DNA of 64,000 bases from positions 124,001 through 188,000 of the forward strand of contig NZ_VWOX01000010.1 in NCBI RefSeq assembly GCF_008629675.1. Reading direction: 5' to 3'. This document shows positions 54,901-63,012 of this stretch, piece after piece. How positions within the stretch are numbered: position 1 is the first letter of the stretch; each line of letters opens with the position of its first letter. The position numbers and the translations under genes were made by a program. Under the pieces are notes generated by a model. The model had not been told where the DNA came from. It saw only the letters and a list, made by a program, of their open reading frames with translations, and ran no database searches. The DNA comes from Roseiconus nitratireducens (GTDB lineage Bacteria > Planctomycetota > Planctomycetia > Pirellulales > Pirellulaceae).

Positions 54901-55822
54901 CGATGAGCAGCCGCCCCCGCAGAGCGCATTTACGGATGCGGATCTGGTGATTGACGGGACCGACATCTTTTCCAAGCCGATTGAGCACCGATTGGTCGGA
55001 GACCAGATTCCCGACGCTGCGGGATCGGGAGCTTTGCAAGTCGTTTACACGGGTGTCGTGCCGGTCGTCTACAAGGCGCAGCGGACACTGCTGGCCAGCC
55101 TGGTCCGTTCGATCGCGATGGCATTCGTCTCCATCGCCCTGGTGATGATGGTGCTGTTGAACCCGGCCCGAAAGCCGCTTCGGATGTTGCGGGGATCAAA
55201 TCTGGGTCCGGGAGTGATGGCGGGGATCGTTTCGATGATTCCCAACATGTTTCCGGTGCTGTTGGTGTTCGGTGCGATGGGGCATCTGGGACGGCTGGTC
55301 GATATCGGCACGATGATGACCGCATCGGTCGCGATGGGCGTCGCCGTCGACGACACGATTCACTTTCTCAGCTGGTTTCGGTCATACATCGACCGGGGCT
55401 ATGACCGTTTGAAGGCGGTGGAGATGACGTACCGTCGCGTTGGACCCGCGATGACGCAGACGACCATCGTCGGTGGCGTGGGGTTGTTCGTTTTTGCCCT
55501 GTCGACGTTCACCCCGACGCAACGCTTCGGCACGCTGATGTTGGTCCTGTTGGCCGCGGCGCTGGTTGGCGACCTGATCCTGTTGCCGGCCCTGTTGGCT
55601 GGATCGCTGGGGCGATTCTTCAAGCCCCGCGACGGTGCCGGCGAGTCGGCCGACTCTCCTGTTCCCGATTCCGAACAATCGATCGAGTCGACCGACGCTC
55701 AGGATCCGCCGGACGATCCCAACGATCCGGATCCGGTCATCGACAAGGACGCGCTCCCGCAGCTACGACTGCATGCTCCCTCGACGCGCGCCGATCGGCC
55801 TCACCGGATGAAACGGCGCTAG
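51965..55822 (+). CDS. Large RND/MMPL-family transporter
   Basis: A 1285-residue membrane protein of the RND superfamily (MMPL/HpnN-like). The ATG at 51965 is followed by the first membrane segment near residues 22-38. A large extracytoplasmic domain (about 45-430) precedes the first membrane block (about 440-650, including AATTTAIGLASLYTSNLAPI). A second large loop follows with an acidic, low-complexity insert near residues 705-755, then the second membrane block (about 1040-1218) with the charged proton-relay-type stretch VAMGVAVDDTIHFLSWF. The tail after residue 1220 is acidic and Pro-rich. Such proteins export lipids or other hydrophobic compounds; no adaptor or outer-membrane gene is adjacent, so the cargo is unknown. 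Confidence 0.85.
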   Translation: MPQQQQPSPSDKRPLLERKTPLGLSVALLILFAFFFVMPSAFRSARLSLKKKENDVKDWLPSDFVETSELEWFADHFAGESFVVATWPGCTEKDQRLKLLESKLRHECATSDPAAGVDDPELAADLRSAKDYGVRLGLLPASRRYDNWGGAHEKWLADGEGRWFFIKPDGRLYRWEEQSNGPAGLIRSLRRAMGSYQLEGTFVAAFGDQDKAEGTNNFYNDPTLVCAPMFRTVETGASLAAELAKEGGPLWPVDLTDQSKRPEVARRRAIQRLTGSLFAPAVPADFDWTPQAFRSVVSAAERDAIPENFDSIVEQTLTGFAEERLDGDRSLLPDAMQEVQTEAWYAVFDAAELQPPPRQTALLITLTEAAKDNLSYALGRGVMGGPRGRLLELAEESGVQPAAAPSMAPPPFNRPEVESIAGTPPLRLGGPPYDNVSIDEEGTVTLVRLVGYSILVGVVLSYLCFGSVKITIMVFIVGGSAAMLSMAVVNWTGGNVDAVLMSMPSLVYVLGLSGAIHVINYYRDEVRKQGRRGAAERALRHAFFPCTLAATTTAIGLASLYTSNLAPISNFGIYSAIGVIATLAILFTYLPAALQTFVTESPATSTYTPDQEEAQKETWLSDQWAATGRWICRHHVLVTSTCLGVLLVVGVGLIKIKTSVQLLKLFDSQSRIIRDYAWLEENFGKLVPMELVLRVPPAMQSHTMETSQDPSAESVDVTPQDVTSQDGDETQLADSQDRTASGPADSTGPHSPALNMLERVEAVSRINHVVHETLGEPGLNIVGTATSADTFLPPLPAVSNSFWNTRSLYNKELGKSREELLRNDYLSLEQEGPFAGSELWRISLRVDALSDVDYGAFIKTLRTAVEPVLRAYDTRDAMLEELVSLPEGTSAERVLIVGAERPKDLIETDLIAPRQSEDQPNEERIRTRSIYLSTLGELLRGESVKRPFWFDPHAADAPLEVGSDKWRKLLEQFDVTIWVDEQPPPQSAFTDADLVIDGTDIFSKPIEHRLVGDQIPDAAGSGALQVVYTGVVPVVYKAQRTLLASLVRSIAMAFVSIALVMMVLLNPARKPLRMLRGSNLGPGVMAGIVSMIPNMFPVLLVFGAMGHLGRLVDIGTMMTASVAMGVAVDDTIHFLSWFRSYIDRGYDRLKAVEMTYRRVGPAMTQTTIVGGVGLFVFALSTFTPTQRFGTLMLVLLAAALVGDLILLPALLAGSLGRFFKPRDGAGESADSPVPDSEQSIESTDAQDPPDDPNDPDPVIDKDALPQLRLHAPSTRADRPHRMKRR

Positions 55823-55973
55823 GCGGAGACCTTCCCACCGTCTCCGGGCGTTGGAAACGCAACAGGATAATGCCGCCGTCAATTGGCGGCGAATACATCG
55901 CATTGTCCATGCGGGCCTTCGTTACAATCGGTCGCCAGAGGCGACAACGCATGCATTTCGGGAGAGCGGGCTG

Positions 55974-56609
55974 GTGAATCAAGTGACGCGCGTGGAACAT
56001 CCACTGATCGAACATCACTTGTGCGCTGTGAGAGACGCGACGACGCGTCCGAGCGAGTTTCGTGCGGCAGTCCATCGGTTGGCGATGATTCTGGGGGTCC
56101 GCGCGACCGAAGATCTGGTGACGCAGCCGACGAAGGTTTCCACCCCGCTTTGTGACACGACCGGCTACACGATCGCATGCAACGTGGGGATCGTGCCAAT
56201 TCTGCGTGCCGGCTTGGGGATGGTCGACCCGGTCCTGACGCTGCTGCCGGACGCCGCGGTTTGGCATCTGGGGCTTTATCGGAACGAAGAAACGGCGGAG
56301 CCGGTGGGTTACTACGATAAGCTGCCGCGGGAAAACGCGCCCAACGTGGCGTTGGTGGTCGATCCGATGCTGGCGACCGGTGGAAGCATCGATCTGGTTG
56401 CCGGTCGATTGAAGCAGTGGGGTGTCGACGACATCCGGGTGCTGAGCATCATTGCATCGCAGCCGGGAATCGATCGGCTGACTCGCGACTACCCGGACGT
56501 GCGTATCTTCGTCGCTGCGATCGATCCGGAATTGAACGATCGCTCCTTCATCGTTCCGGGGCTGGGCGATGCAGGCGATCGAATCTTCGATACGCCCCAA
56601 GACGGCTGA
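55974..56609 (+). CDS. upp: Uracil phosphoribosyltransferase
   Basis: UPRT makes UMP from uracil and PRPP (pyrimidine salvage). With the GTG at 55974 the protein is 211 residues, the normal size. GGAG lies about 9 bases before it, while the open frame from 55851 adds 41 residues without similarity. Landmarks: VEHPLIEHHLCAVRDATT, PILRAGLGMVDPVL, the PRPP loop VVDPMLATGGS and, at the C-terminus, PGLGDAGDRIFDT (uracil binding). All family residues appear intact. It is a single gene between the RND gene and the third PSD1 gene. Confidence 0.95.
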   Translation: MNQVTRVEHPLIEHHLCAVRDATTRPSEFRAAVHRLAMILGVRATEDLVTQPTKVSTPLCDTTGYTIACNVGIVPILRAGLGMVDPVLTLLPDAAVWHLGLYRNEETAEPVGYYDKLPRENAPNVALVVDPMLATGGSIDLVAGRLKQWGVDDIRVLSIIASQPGIDRLTRDYPDVRIFVAAIDPELNDRSFIVPGLGDAGDRIFDTPQDG

Positions 56610-56878
56610 GACGAAACCGGTATCGCCACCCGGGGGGCCTGTCAGGCGACGGCGCAGCGGAGTCCCACCGCGGAAGCGGGCCAACGCGGGGCCGTGCGAG
56701 CGTTTGAAAGTCCTTTATTTGCAAGCGTTTAGAGAACATTCCTCAGCCGTTTGCTCGCATTTCTCATTGGAAGTTCCGGGGGTGATCGGCCACAATGGTG
56801 TCGTAGAGTTTGTTTGGCTCGTTCGCCCGCCTTCCGTTTTGCCGGCCTCACCCGCCCCCCTCCTGGCAACACTCAAAG

Positions 56879-59320
56879 ATGCATTTGAAGACCCGATGTT
56901 TGGATTCCGCGCGTACGGTCTGGATGGGCCTGTTCGCCCTCGGCCTCTTCGCCGGTTCGGCCGCTTCACAGGAACCGATCGATTTCCAGAAGCAGATCCA
57001 GCCGATCTTGGCAAAGAAGTGTTACGCCTGTCACGGTCCGGACGAAGCCGAAAGCGGGCTGAAGTTCACCAGCCGCGAAGCCGCGCTGGGCGAGACCGAA
57101 TCGGGGAGTTTTGCAATCGTCCCCGGGGACGTTGATGCGAGCCTGTTGGTCGACCGGATCACGACCGATGACGAGTTCGAGCGGATGCCGCCCGAAGGCG
57201 ATCCGGTCACCGAAGAAGAAGCGGCCTTGATCATCCGCTGGATCGAGCAAGGCGCTGCTTGGCGAGATCACTGGGCGTTTGAACCGCTATCCGACCCGAC
57301 GCCACCCGAAGTTTCGGATCCGGCCTGGCAGGAAAATCCCATCGATGCGTTCATCCTCGCTTCGCTCGAAGAAGCGGGCTTGAAGCCGAACGGGCCCGCC
57401 GATCGGCGAACGCTGATCCGGCGCGTCTACTACGACTTAATCGGCTTGCCACCGACACGCCAGCAGGTGGAAGCGTTCGTGAACGATCCATCCGAACAGG
57501 CGTTCCAGAAAGTGGTTGAAGAATTGTTGGATTCTGCCCACTACGGCGAACGGTGGGGACGACATTGGCTGGATCTGGTGCGGTACGCCGAAACGAACTC
57601 CTTTGAACGTGACGGCGCGAAGGCCAACGCGTGGAAATTCCGAGATTACGTCATCCGTTCCTTCAACGAGGATAAGCCGTACGACCAGTTCGTTCGCGAG
57701 CAGTTGGCCGGGGATGAGCTGGATCAGGTGACAAAGGAAACGTTGACGGCCACGGGTTACTACCGTCTGGGGATTTGGGACGACGAACCCGCCGATCCCC
57801 TGCAGGCCCGCTACGACGCCTTGGACGACATCATCTTGACCACCGGCCAGGCGTTTCTGGGTTTGACCATGAATTGCGCCCGCTGCCACGACCACAAGAT
57901 CGACCCGATTCCTCAAACGGATTACTACGGGATGCTGTCCTTTTTCGAGGATGTCACTCCCTATGCGGAGCGCGGCGACCTGGACGCCTACAGCCAGATC
58001 GATGTCAGCAGCGATGAATTGAAAGCGCGGTATGACCAGAACGACGCCCGTCGACGGGCGATCCAAAGGGAACTGCACCAGATCGAACAGGCCGGGATCG
58101 TCAAGATGTCCGCCGAAGATCAGCGAGCGACCGAGGGGCCCCGCCGTGAGCGGCAACGCGTGCTGCGCAAGAAGCTGCGTGACCACGTCAGCGGTGATCA
58201 GTGGGAACGCTACGAGGAGCTGCAGGACCAGTTGGAACAGAATCAAGAAGAGCTCAAGGCTTTGCCCGCACGGGAACGTGTCATGGGATTGGCAAAGTAT
58301 CGAGAAATCGATTCGCCGACGTACGTGCTGTATCGTGGCAATCCGCATTCACCAAGCGACGAGGTCACACCGCGATTCCCGGATCTGTTTGGCGCCGAGC
58401 AGCCGGAGTTTCCAGATGCCGAACCGACCACCACCGAATCGGCGGGCCGTCGACGTGTCTTGGCGGACTGGATCACGCGTCCCGAGAATCGATTGACATC
58501 GCGGGTGATGGTGAACCGGATTTGGCAATTCCATTTTGGCCGCGGAATCGTTCGCAGCAGCAATAATTTTGGCCAACTGGGGACGCCGCCAACACACCCG
58601 AAGCTGTTGGACTTTTTGGCGCAAGAATTCGTTCAACGTGATTGGAGCATCAAATCGATGCACCGATTGATCCTTTCCAGCCGAGCCTACCAGATGTCGT
58701 CGGCCGGGAATGAAGCTTCATTGGCGGCCGATCCGGACAACGATTTGTTCTGGCGTTACGACCCGCGAAGGTTGAGTGCGGAAGAGATTCGGGATTCGAT
58801 GTTGGCGGTGAATCAATCGCTGAATCGCGATGTTTACGGACCGAGCATCTATCCGAAATTGTCAGCGGAAGTCTTGGCCGGGCAGTCGCGGCCGGGCAGC
58901 GGTTGGGGTGACTCCAGCGAACAGGAGCGGAATCGCCGCAGCGTTTACATCCACGTCAAACGGTCCTTGTTGACGCCGATGTTGTCGGCGTTCGACTTCC
59001 CCAACCCGGACCAGACGTGCGAAGCGCGATTCATGACCCTGCAACCCTCTCAAGCTTTGTCGTTGCTCAACGGCGAGTTTGCAGCCGAGCAGGCGGCACG
59101 ATTGGCGGAGAGCGTGAAGGCGGGCGAGCTTGAGGATCGGGAATTGGTCCGACGAGTGATCAACGCTGTGCTGACACGGCCGGCGACTGAGAAGGACATC
59201 GATGACGGCGAGCAGCTGATCGAGGAGCTTCAACGCGAACACGGATTGCCGCGAGAACAGGCGGTCGAGTTGTATTGCTTGAGTGTCTTTAACTGGAATG
59301 AGTTCCTGTTCCTGGATTGA
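56879..59320 (+). CDS. PSD1-type planctomycete cytochrome C / DUF1549 / DUF1553 protein, compact form
   Basis: An 813-residue secreted protein with an N-terminal signal segment (VWMGLFALGLFAGSAAS). The ATG at 56879 is preferred over the open frame from 56810. Parts in order: planctomycete cytochrome-C domain with CYACHG at about residue 48; DUF1549 at about 150-360 (VYYDLIGLPPTRQQV) ending with the second motif CARCHDHKIDPI at about 333; a charged coiled-coil linker at about 375-490 in place of the beta modules found in the other two copies; and DUF1553 at about 525-800 (NRLTSRVMVNRIWQFHFG). A DUF1501 gene follows 71 bases later and then a sulfatase gene, all on one strand. Function unknown; the context suggests extracellular sulfated-polymer use. 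Confidence 0.9.
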   Translation: MHLKTRCLDSARTVWMGLFALGLFAGSAASQEPIDFQKQIQPILAKKCYACHGPDEAESGLKFTSREAALGETESGSFAIVPGDVDASLLVDRITTDDEFERMPPEGDPVTEEEAALIIRWIEQGAAWRDHWAFEPLSDPTPPEVSDPAWQENPIDAFILASLEEAGLKPNGPADRRTLIRRVYYDLIGLPPTRQQVEAFVNDPSEQAFQKVVEELLDSAHYGERWGRHWLDLVRYAETNSFERDGAKANAWKFRDYVIRSFNEDKPYDQFVREQLAGDELDQVTKETLTATGYYRLGIWDDEPADPLQARYDALDDIILTTGQAFLGLTMNCARCHDHKIDPIPQTDYYGMLSFFEDVTPYAERGDLDAYSQIDVSSDELKARYDQNDARRRAIQRELHQIEQAGIVKMSAEDQRATEGPRRERQRVLRKKLRDHVSGDQWERYEELQDQLEQNQEELKALPARERVMGLAKYREIDSPTYVLYRGNPHSPSDEVTPRFPDLFGAEQPEFPDAEPTTTESAGRRRVLADWITRPENRLTSRVMVNRIWQFHFGRGIVRSSNNFGQLGTPPTHPKLLDFLAQEFVQRDWSIKSMHRLILSSRAYQMSSAGNEASLAADPDNDLFWRYDPRRLSAEEIRDSMLAVNQSLNRDVYGPSIYPKLSAEVLAGQSRPGSGWGDSSEQERNRRSVYIHVKRSLLTPMLSAFDFPNPDQTCEARFMTLQPSQALSLLNGEFAAEQAARLAESVKAGELEDRELVRRVINAVLTRPATEKDIDDGEQLIEELQREHGLPREQAVELYCLSVFNWNEFLFLD

Positions 59321-59391
59321 CGGGCCGACGTCACGCTCTTTCGCTTCCCCCATTTCACTCCGATCAACATTCAACCCACAACGTCCCTGAT

Positions 59392-60846
59392 ATGAACAAG
59401 ACAACGCGAAACTTCTGCGGACGAACCCGGCGTGAATTCATCTGGCAATCCGGTGCCGGTTTCGGCGCAGCCGCTCTGTCTGCAATGCTCTCCAAGGATT
59501 CATTCCTGAAGGCCGCGGACGTCCCCGACGGGCACGTGAATCCGCTCGCCCCGAAACCGCCGCATTTTGCGCCCAAGGCCAAGAGTGTCATCTTTCTATT
59601 CATGTACGGCGGGCCCAGCCACATCGACACGTTCGATTACAAGCCGAAGATGGTTGGGATGGATGGTAAGACCATCGAAGTGGAAACGTTCGGCCGAGGT
59701 GGTCGAAAAAACGGGGGCCGCATCGTCGAACCACGCTGGGAGTTCTCGCAATACGGGCAGTGCGGCAAGCATGTCAGCACGCTGTTTCCCAACATGGCCA
59801 AACACGTCGATGACATCGCGTTTCTGCACTCCATGACCGCCGACTCACCGATCCACGGTTCGGCGATGTTGATGATGAACAGCGGGAAGATTCTTTCGGG
59901 AAGCCCCGCGCTGGGATCTTGGGCAACGTACGGACTGGGATCCGTCAACGAGAACCTGCCCGGCTACGTGGTGATGCTGGATCCAAAAGCCGGACCGATC
60001 AGCGGCGCCAAGAACTGGAGCAGTGGTTTCATGCCGGCGACTTATGCCGGAACCGTCTTCCGTACCGAAGGCGCGCCGATTTTGAATCTGGATCGTCCCG
60101 CGGGCATGACGCAGGACGTCCAGCGTGCGTTGATCGATTCCATCCAGTCGGCGAATAAACGACACTTCAGCGATCGTGGCGACAACGACGATTTGGCGTC
60201 CCGGATCGCCAGCTACGAATTGGCGTACAAGATGCAAGCCGCCGCCCCCGAGGCGGTGGATTTGTCCGACGAGGACGAAAGGACGCTGTCGATGTACGGC
60301 GTTGACCGAGACGAAACGAATGACTTCGGCACCCGCTGCCTGATCGCTCGTCGTCTGGTCGACCGGGGCGTGCGTTTTGTCCAGCTGTACAGCGGTGGCG
60401 CGCACAATGATGACAACTGGGACGCTCACGGCGATTTGGAATTGAACCACAATCGGCATGCCGGCCGAACCGATTTGCCCATCGCCGGCTTGTTGGCCGA
60501 CCTCAAACAGCGCGGCATGCTTGATGAAACGCTGGTCGTTTGGGGTGGCGAATTCGGCCGCCAACCCACCGCCGAATACGCCGAGGGTTCCGGACGCGAC
60601 CACAATTCGTTCGGTTTCACGATGTGGATGGCCGGTGGCGGCATCAAAGGCGGAATGTCGTTCGGCACGACCGACGAACTGGGGTCCGCTGCCGTTGAGA
60701 ATCCGCTGCACGTCAAGAACCTGCACGCGACCATCCTGCACTTGTTGGGATTGGACCCGAACCACCTCTCGTACTTCTACGGAGGTTTGGACCAGAAACT
60801 GGTCGGGGTCGAGCACGTCGACCCGATTCGCGAAATCATTGCATGA
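59392..60846 (+). CDS. DUF1501 protein with Tat-type signal
   Basis: A 484-residue DUF1501 protein from the ATG at 59392. The N-terminus has a twin-arginine signal (RTRREFIWQSGAGFGAAAL). Landmarks: GGPSHIDTFDYKP near residue 68, RGVRFVQLYSGG, WGGEFGRQPTAE and GRDHNSFGFTMWMAGGG. The C-terminal tail (DPNHLSYFYGGLDQKL) matches the short loop seen in the other copies. It is paired with the PSD1 gene upstream, and its stop lies next to the sulfatase gene downstream. Tat export implies folding in the cytoplasm before secretion. Confidence 0.92.
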   Translation: MNKTTRNFCGRTRREFIWQSGAGFGAAALSAMLSKDSFLKAADVPDGHVNPLAPKPPHFAPKAKSVIFLFMYGGPSHIDTFDYKPKMVGMDGKTIEVETFGRGGRKNGGRIVEPRWEFSQYGQCGKHVSTLFPNMAKHVDDIAFLHSMTADSPIHGSAMLMMNSGKILSGSPALGSWATYGLGSVNENLPGYVVMLDPKAGPISGAKNWSSGFMPATYAGTVFRTEGAPILNLDRPAGMTQDVQRALIDSIQSANKRHFSDRGDNDDLASRIASYELAYKMQAAAPEAVDLSDEDERTLSMYGVDRDETNDFGTRCLIARRLVDRGVRFVQLYSGGAHNDDNWDAHGDLELNHNRHAGRTDLPIAGLLADLKQRGMLDETLVVWGGEFGRQPTAEYAEGSGRDHNSFGFTMWMAGGGIKGGMSFGTTDELGSAAVENPLHVKNLHATILHLLGLDPNHLSYFYGGLDQKLVGVEHVDPIREIIA

Positions 60847-60920
60847 GTCCTTCTCTGTGGAATGTTCCCGCGAACCACGGATGTTCGCGTACCCCTTCTC
60901 CCTCCTCCGGAATGCTCTTG

Positions 60921-62396
60921 ATGTCCCTGCGCCCCCACGGTCGTCTGACCGTCCGTTCCGCCAGCGTCGTCCTTTTTTATTGTGCAGCCACTTGGCTTGC
61001 CGCGACCGGCGTTGGCAGCTCGGCGCGTGCCGCCGCGCCGCCGAACATCTTGATCGTGCTGGCCGACGACTGCACGCACAATGATTTGCCGATGTACGGC
61101 GGGCAGAACGCCAAAACACCGAACCTTCAGCAATTGGCCTCGCAAGGTCTGACGTTCAATCGAGCATTTCTGGCCGAGGCGATGTGCCAACCTTGCAGAG
61201 CGGAGCTGTACTCGGGGCTGTACCCGATGCGGAACGGTTGTGCCTGGAACCATTCCGCCAGTCGGGCTGACATCGAAAGCATGCCGCAGCATTTGGGGCG
61301 GCTCGGCTACCGTGTCGGGCTGGCCGGGAAGGTGCACGTGACGCCGGAGAAAGCGTTTCCGTTCGAATACCTGGATGGCTTTGACAAGAATTGCGTTCGC
61401 GATCCGACGCAGACGTGCCGTCTGGGACCGGTTACAGATTTCATGTCGCGAAGCGGTGATCCGTTTTGCCTGGTGGTGGCTTTGGTGGAACCTCACGTTC
61501 CGTGGGTTATGGGTGACGCCAGCGCCTACCCGCCGAACCGCATCCAATTGCCACCGAACATCGCCGACACGCCGGAAACGCGACGGGCCTTTGGACGATA
61601 CCTGGCCGAAATCACCTACATGGACGCCCAGGTCGGGCAGCTGTTGGATCAATTGGAATCGACCGGCAAGGCCAATGAAACGCTTGTGATGTTCTCTTCC
61701 GAACAGGGATCGCAATACCCTGGCAACAAATGGACCAACTACAACACCGGCGTGCACACCGCTTTGATCGCCCGCTGGCCCGGCGTGGTCGAACCTGGCA
61801 CACGGACGGACGCATTGGTCCAATACGCCGATGTGATGCCCACGTTGATGGAGATCGCCGGCCATCCTCCGCAAGCGGGGACCTTCGACGGATCCAGCTT
61901 TGCGGCGGTCCTGCGCGGTCAGGCCGACGAACACCGCAAGTACGTCTATGGGGTTCACAACAACGTTCCGGAAGGTCCGCCCTACCCGATTCGATCCATC
62001 ACCGATGGCCGCTATCACTACATCCGAAACCTGCAGAACGAGAACCTTTACATCGAGAAACATTTGATGGGGGTCAAAGGCGACGGGAAGTTGAACAACA
62101 AGTATTGGCAGACCTGGGTGTTCGACTCGTTTGACAACCCGGACGCCCTACGGCTGATTCAACGTTACCAGTTGCGGCCCGAGGAAGAACTGTACGACCT
62201 GCAAGACGATCCCTACGAGATGAACAATTTGGCGGGAAGCCAGAGCGCCACCGCGATCCAAAGTGAATTGAGCGCAGAGCTTGATCGCTGGATGAAGTCG
62301 CAGGGCGACCCGGGTGTGGAGCAAGACACCGTGGAATCGTTGCGTGCGTCCCGGCGAAATGAACATCGTTTTGGCCCCCACATCCAGAACCAGTGA
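60921..62396 (+). CDS. Secreted sulfatase with CxPCR active-site signature
   Basis: A type I sulfatase of 491 residues from the ATG at 60921, which gives a clean signal peptide (hydrophobic residues 14-30). In-frame ATGs at 60912 and at 60843 are also possible, and the last would overlap the DUF1501 stop by four bases. Landmarks: NILIVLADDCTHNDLPMYG, CQPCRAELYSG (C-x-P-x-R, with Cys rather than Ser/Thr after Pro), VGLAGKVHVTPE and EQGSQYPGNKW. The GKWHLG motif of the other two sulfatases is GKVHV here, so it belongs to a different sulfatase subfamily. It completes a PSD1-DUF1501-sulfatase set. The substrate is unknown. Confidence 0.88.
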   Translation: MSLRPHGRLTVRSASVVLFYCAATWLAATGVGSSARAAAPPNILIVLADDCTHNDLPMYGGQNAKTPNLQQLASQGLTFNRAFLAEAMCQPCRAELYSGLYPMRNGCAWNHSASRADIESMPQHLGRLGYRVGLAGKVHVTPEKAFPFEYLDGFDKNCVRDPTQTCRLGPVTDFMSRSGDPFCLVVALVEPHVPWVMGDASAYPPNRIQLPPNIADTPETRRAFGRYLAEITYMDAQVGQLLDQLESTGKANETLVMFSSEQGSQYPGNKWTNYNTGVHTALIARWPGVVEPGTRTDALVQYADVMPTLMEIAGHPPQAGTFDGSSFAAVLRGQADEHRKYVYGVHNNVPEGPPYPIRSITDGRYHYIRNLQNENLYIEKHLMGVKGDGKLNNKYWQTWVFDSFDNPDALRLIQRYQLRPEEELYDLQDDPYEMNNLAGSQSATAIQSELSAELDRWMKSQGDPGVEQDTVESLRASRRNEHRFGPHIQNQ

Positions 62397-62470
62397 ATGT
62401 CACCCGGACGCGGTGCGTGACGAATCATCGGGCAGACCGGCGGCAGCGTCTTGCCGCCTCTCGCAAGCTA

Positions 62471-62550
62471 GATGGACTTGTAGGTCACGCTGTGCGTGAC
62501 GAAATAACTAGCTGGACTTGTAGGTCACGCTGTGCGTGACGAAATAACTG
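62471..62550. repeat. Tandem 40-base repeat with GTCACGC-TGT-GCGTGAC hairpin
   Basis: Two directly adjacent 40-base copies, starting TGGACTTGTAGGTCACGC after two variable bases, each with a perfect 7-bp hairpin (62484-62500 and 62524-62540). A third copy lies at 62869-62908. The only differences seen are at the edges of the unit. Confidence 0.8.
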
Positions 62551-62626
62551 GGTCATGCGTTCTTGACATTCGCTTCCGGTTCTACCCTCCCCGGAGTCTC
62601 GTTCCTCGTCTCCGACCCTCCCGCGA

Positions 62627-62841
62627 GGAGGTCGTGCAGCTTTCTGAGTCGGGAAAAGGCGTGCTTTTCTGAAATTCACCCTCCCTCCGGGAGGGTCAAA
62701 GGTGAGGCACGAGCCTTTGGGGAGGGTGTCGTCAAGAATTCGCCTGAAATACAACGACCCCGGACGAGCCCTCCCCGCGTCGTCGCGGAGCTCCTCCGCG
62801 ACCCTCCCGGAGGGAGGGTGAAGGAAAGCTGCACGACCTCC
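62627..62841. repeat. Inverted-repeat-bounded cluster of CCCTCCC hairpins
   Basis: An 18-bp perfect inverted repeat (GGAGGTCGTGCAGCTTTC at 62627-62644 and its complement at 62824-62841) encloses about 180 bases. The enclosed part contains two hairpins of type ACCCTCCC-n3-GGGAGGGT (62678-62696, 62801-62819), each followed by a purine-rich AAGG. The same hairpin occurs near 51.75 kb. Confidence 0.75.
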
Positions 62842-62868
62842 GAGCGGGAGGGTGAAGGCTGTTTGCAA

Positions 62869-62908
62869 GCTGGACTTGTAGGTCACGCTGTGCGTGACGA
62901 AATAACGA
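62869..62908. repeat. Third copy of the 40-base repeat
   Basis: The same unit as at 62471-62550, 318 bases further on and in the same orientation, with hairpin GTCACGC-TGT-GCGTGAC at 62882-62898. Confidence 0.8.
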
Positions 62909-63012
62909 GCGTCTTGCTACTCTCGGGCGCGTCGGTCACTTGAACAGACCGGACGTTTGCGCGAGTTCAGTTGTGAGATCCCACCGGTCGATCGATCGGG
63001 GGTGCTCGAGGA

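Larger units (their letters stand above)
62397..63012. other. Dense repeat region between convergent genes
   Basis: About 615 bases with no supported gene. They hold three copies of a 40-base repeat (62471-62510, 62511-62550, 62869-62908), at least two CCCTCCC hairpins (62678-62696, 62801-62819) and an 18-bp inverted repeat (62627-62644 with 62824-62841). The frames that cross it read through the palindromes and are not coding. Confidence 0.65.

Noticed and set aside
60777..62063. 428-codon minus-strand frame opposite the sulfatase
   Set aside because: Shadow frame; the plus-strand protein has the sulfatase signature.
62471..62908. Possible CRISPR array because of regularly repeated palindromic 40-base units
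   Set aside because: Two copies are directly adjacent without spacer, the third is 318 bases away, and no cas gene is near.
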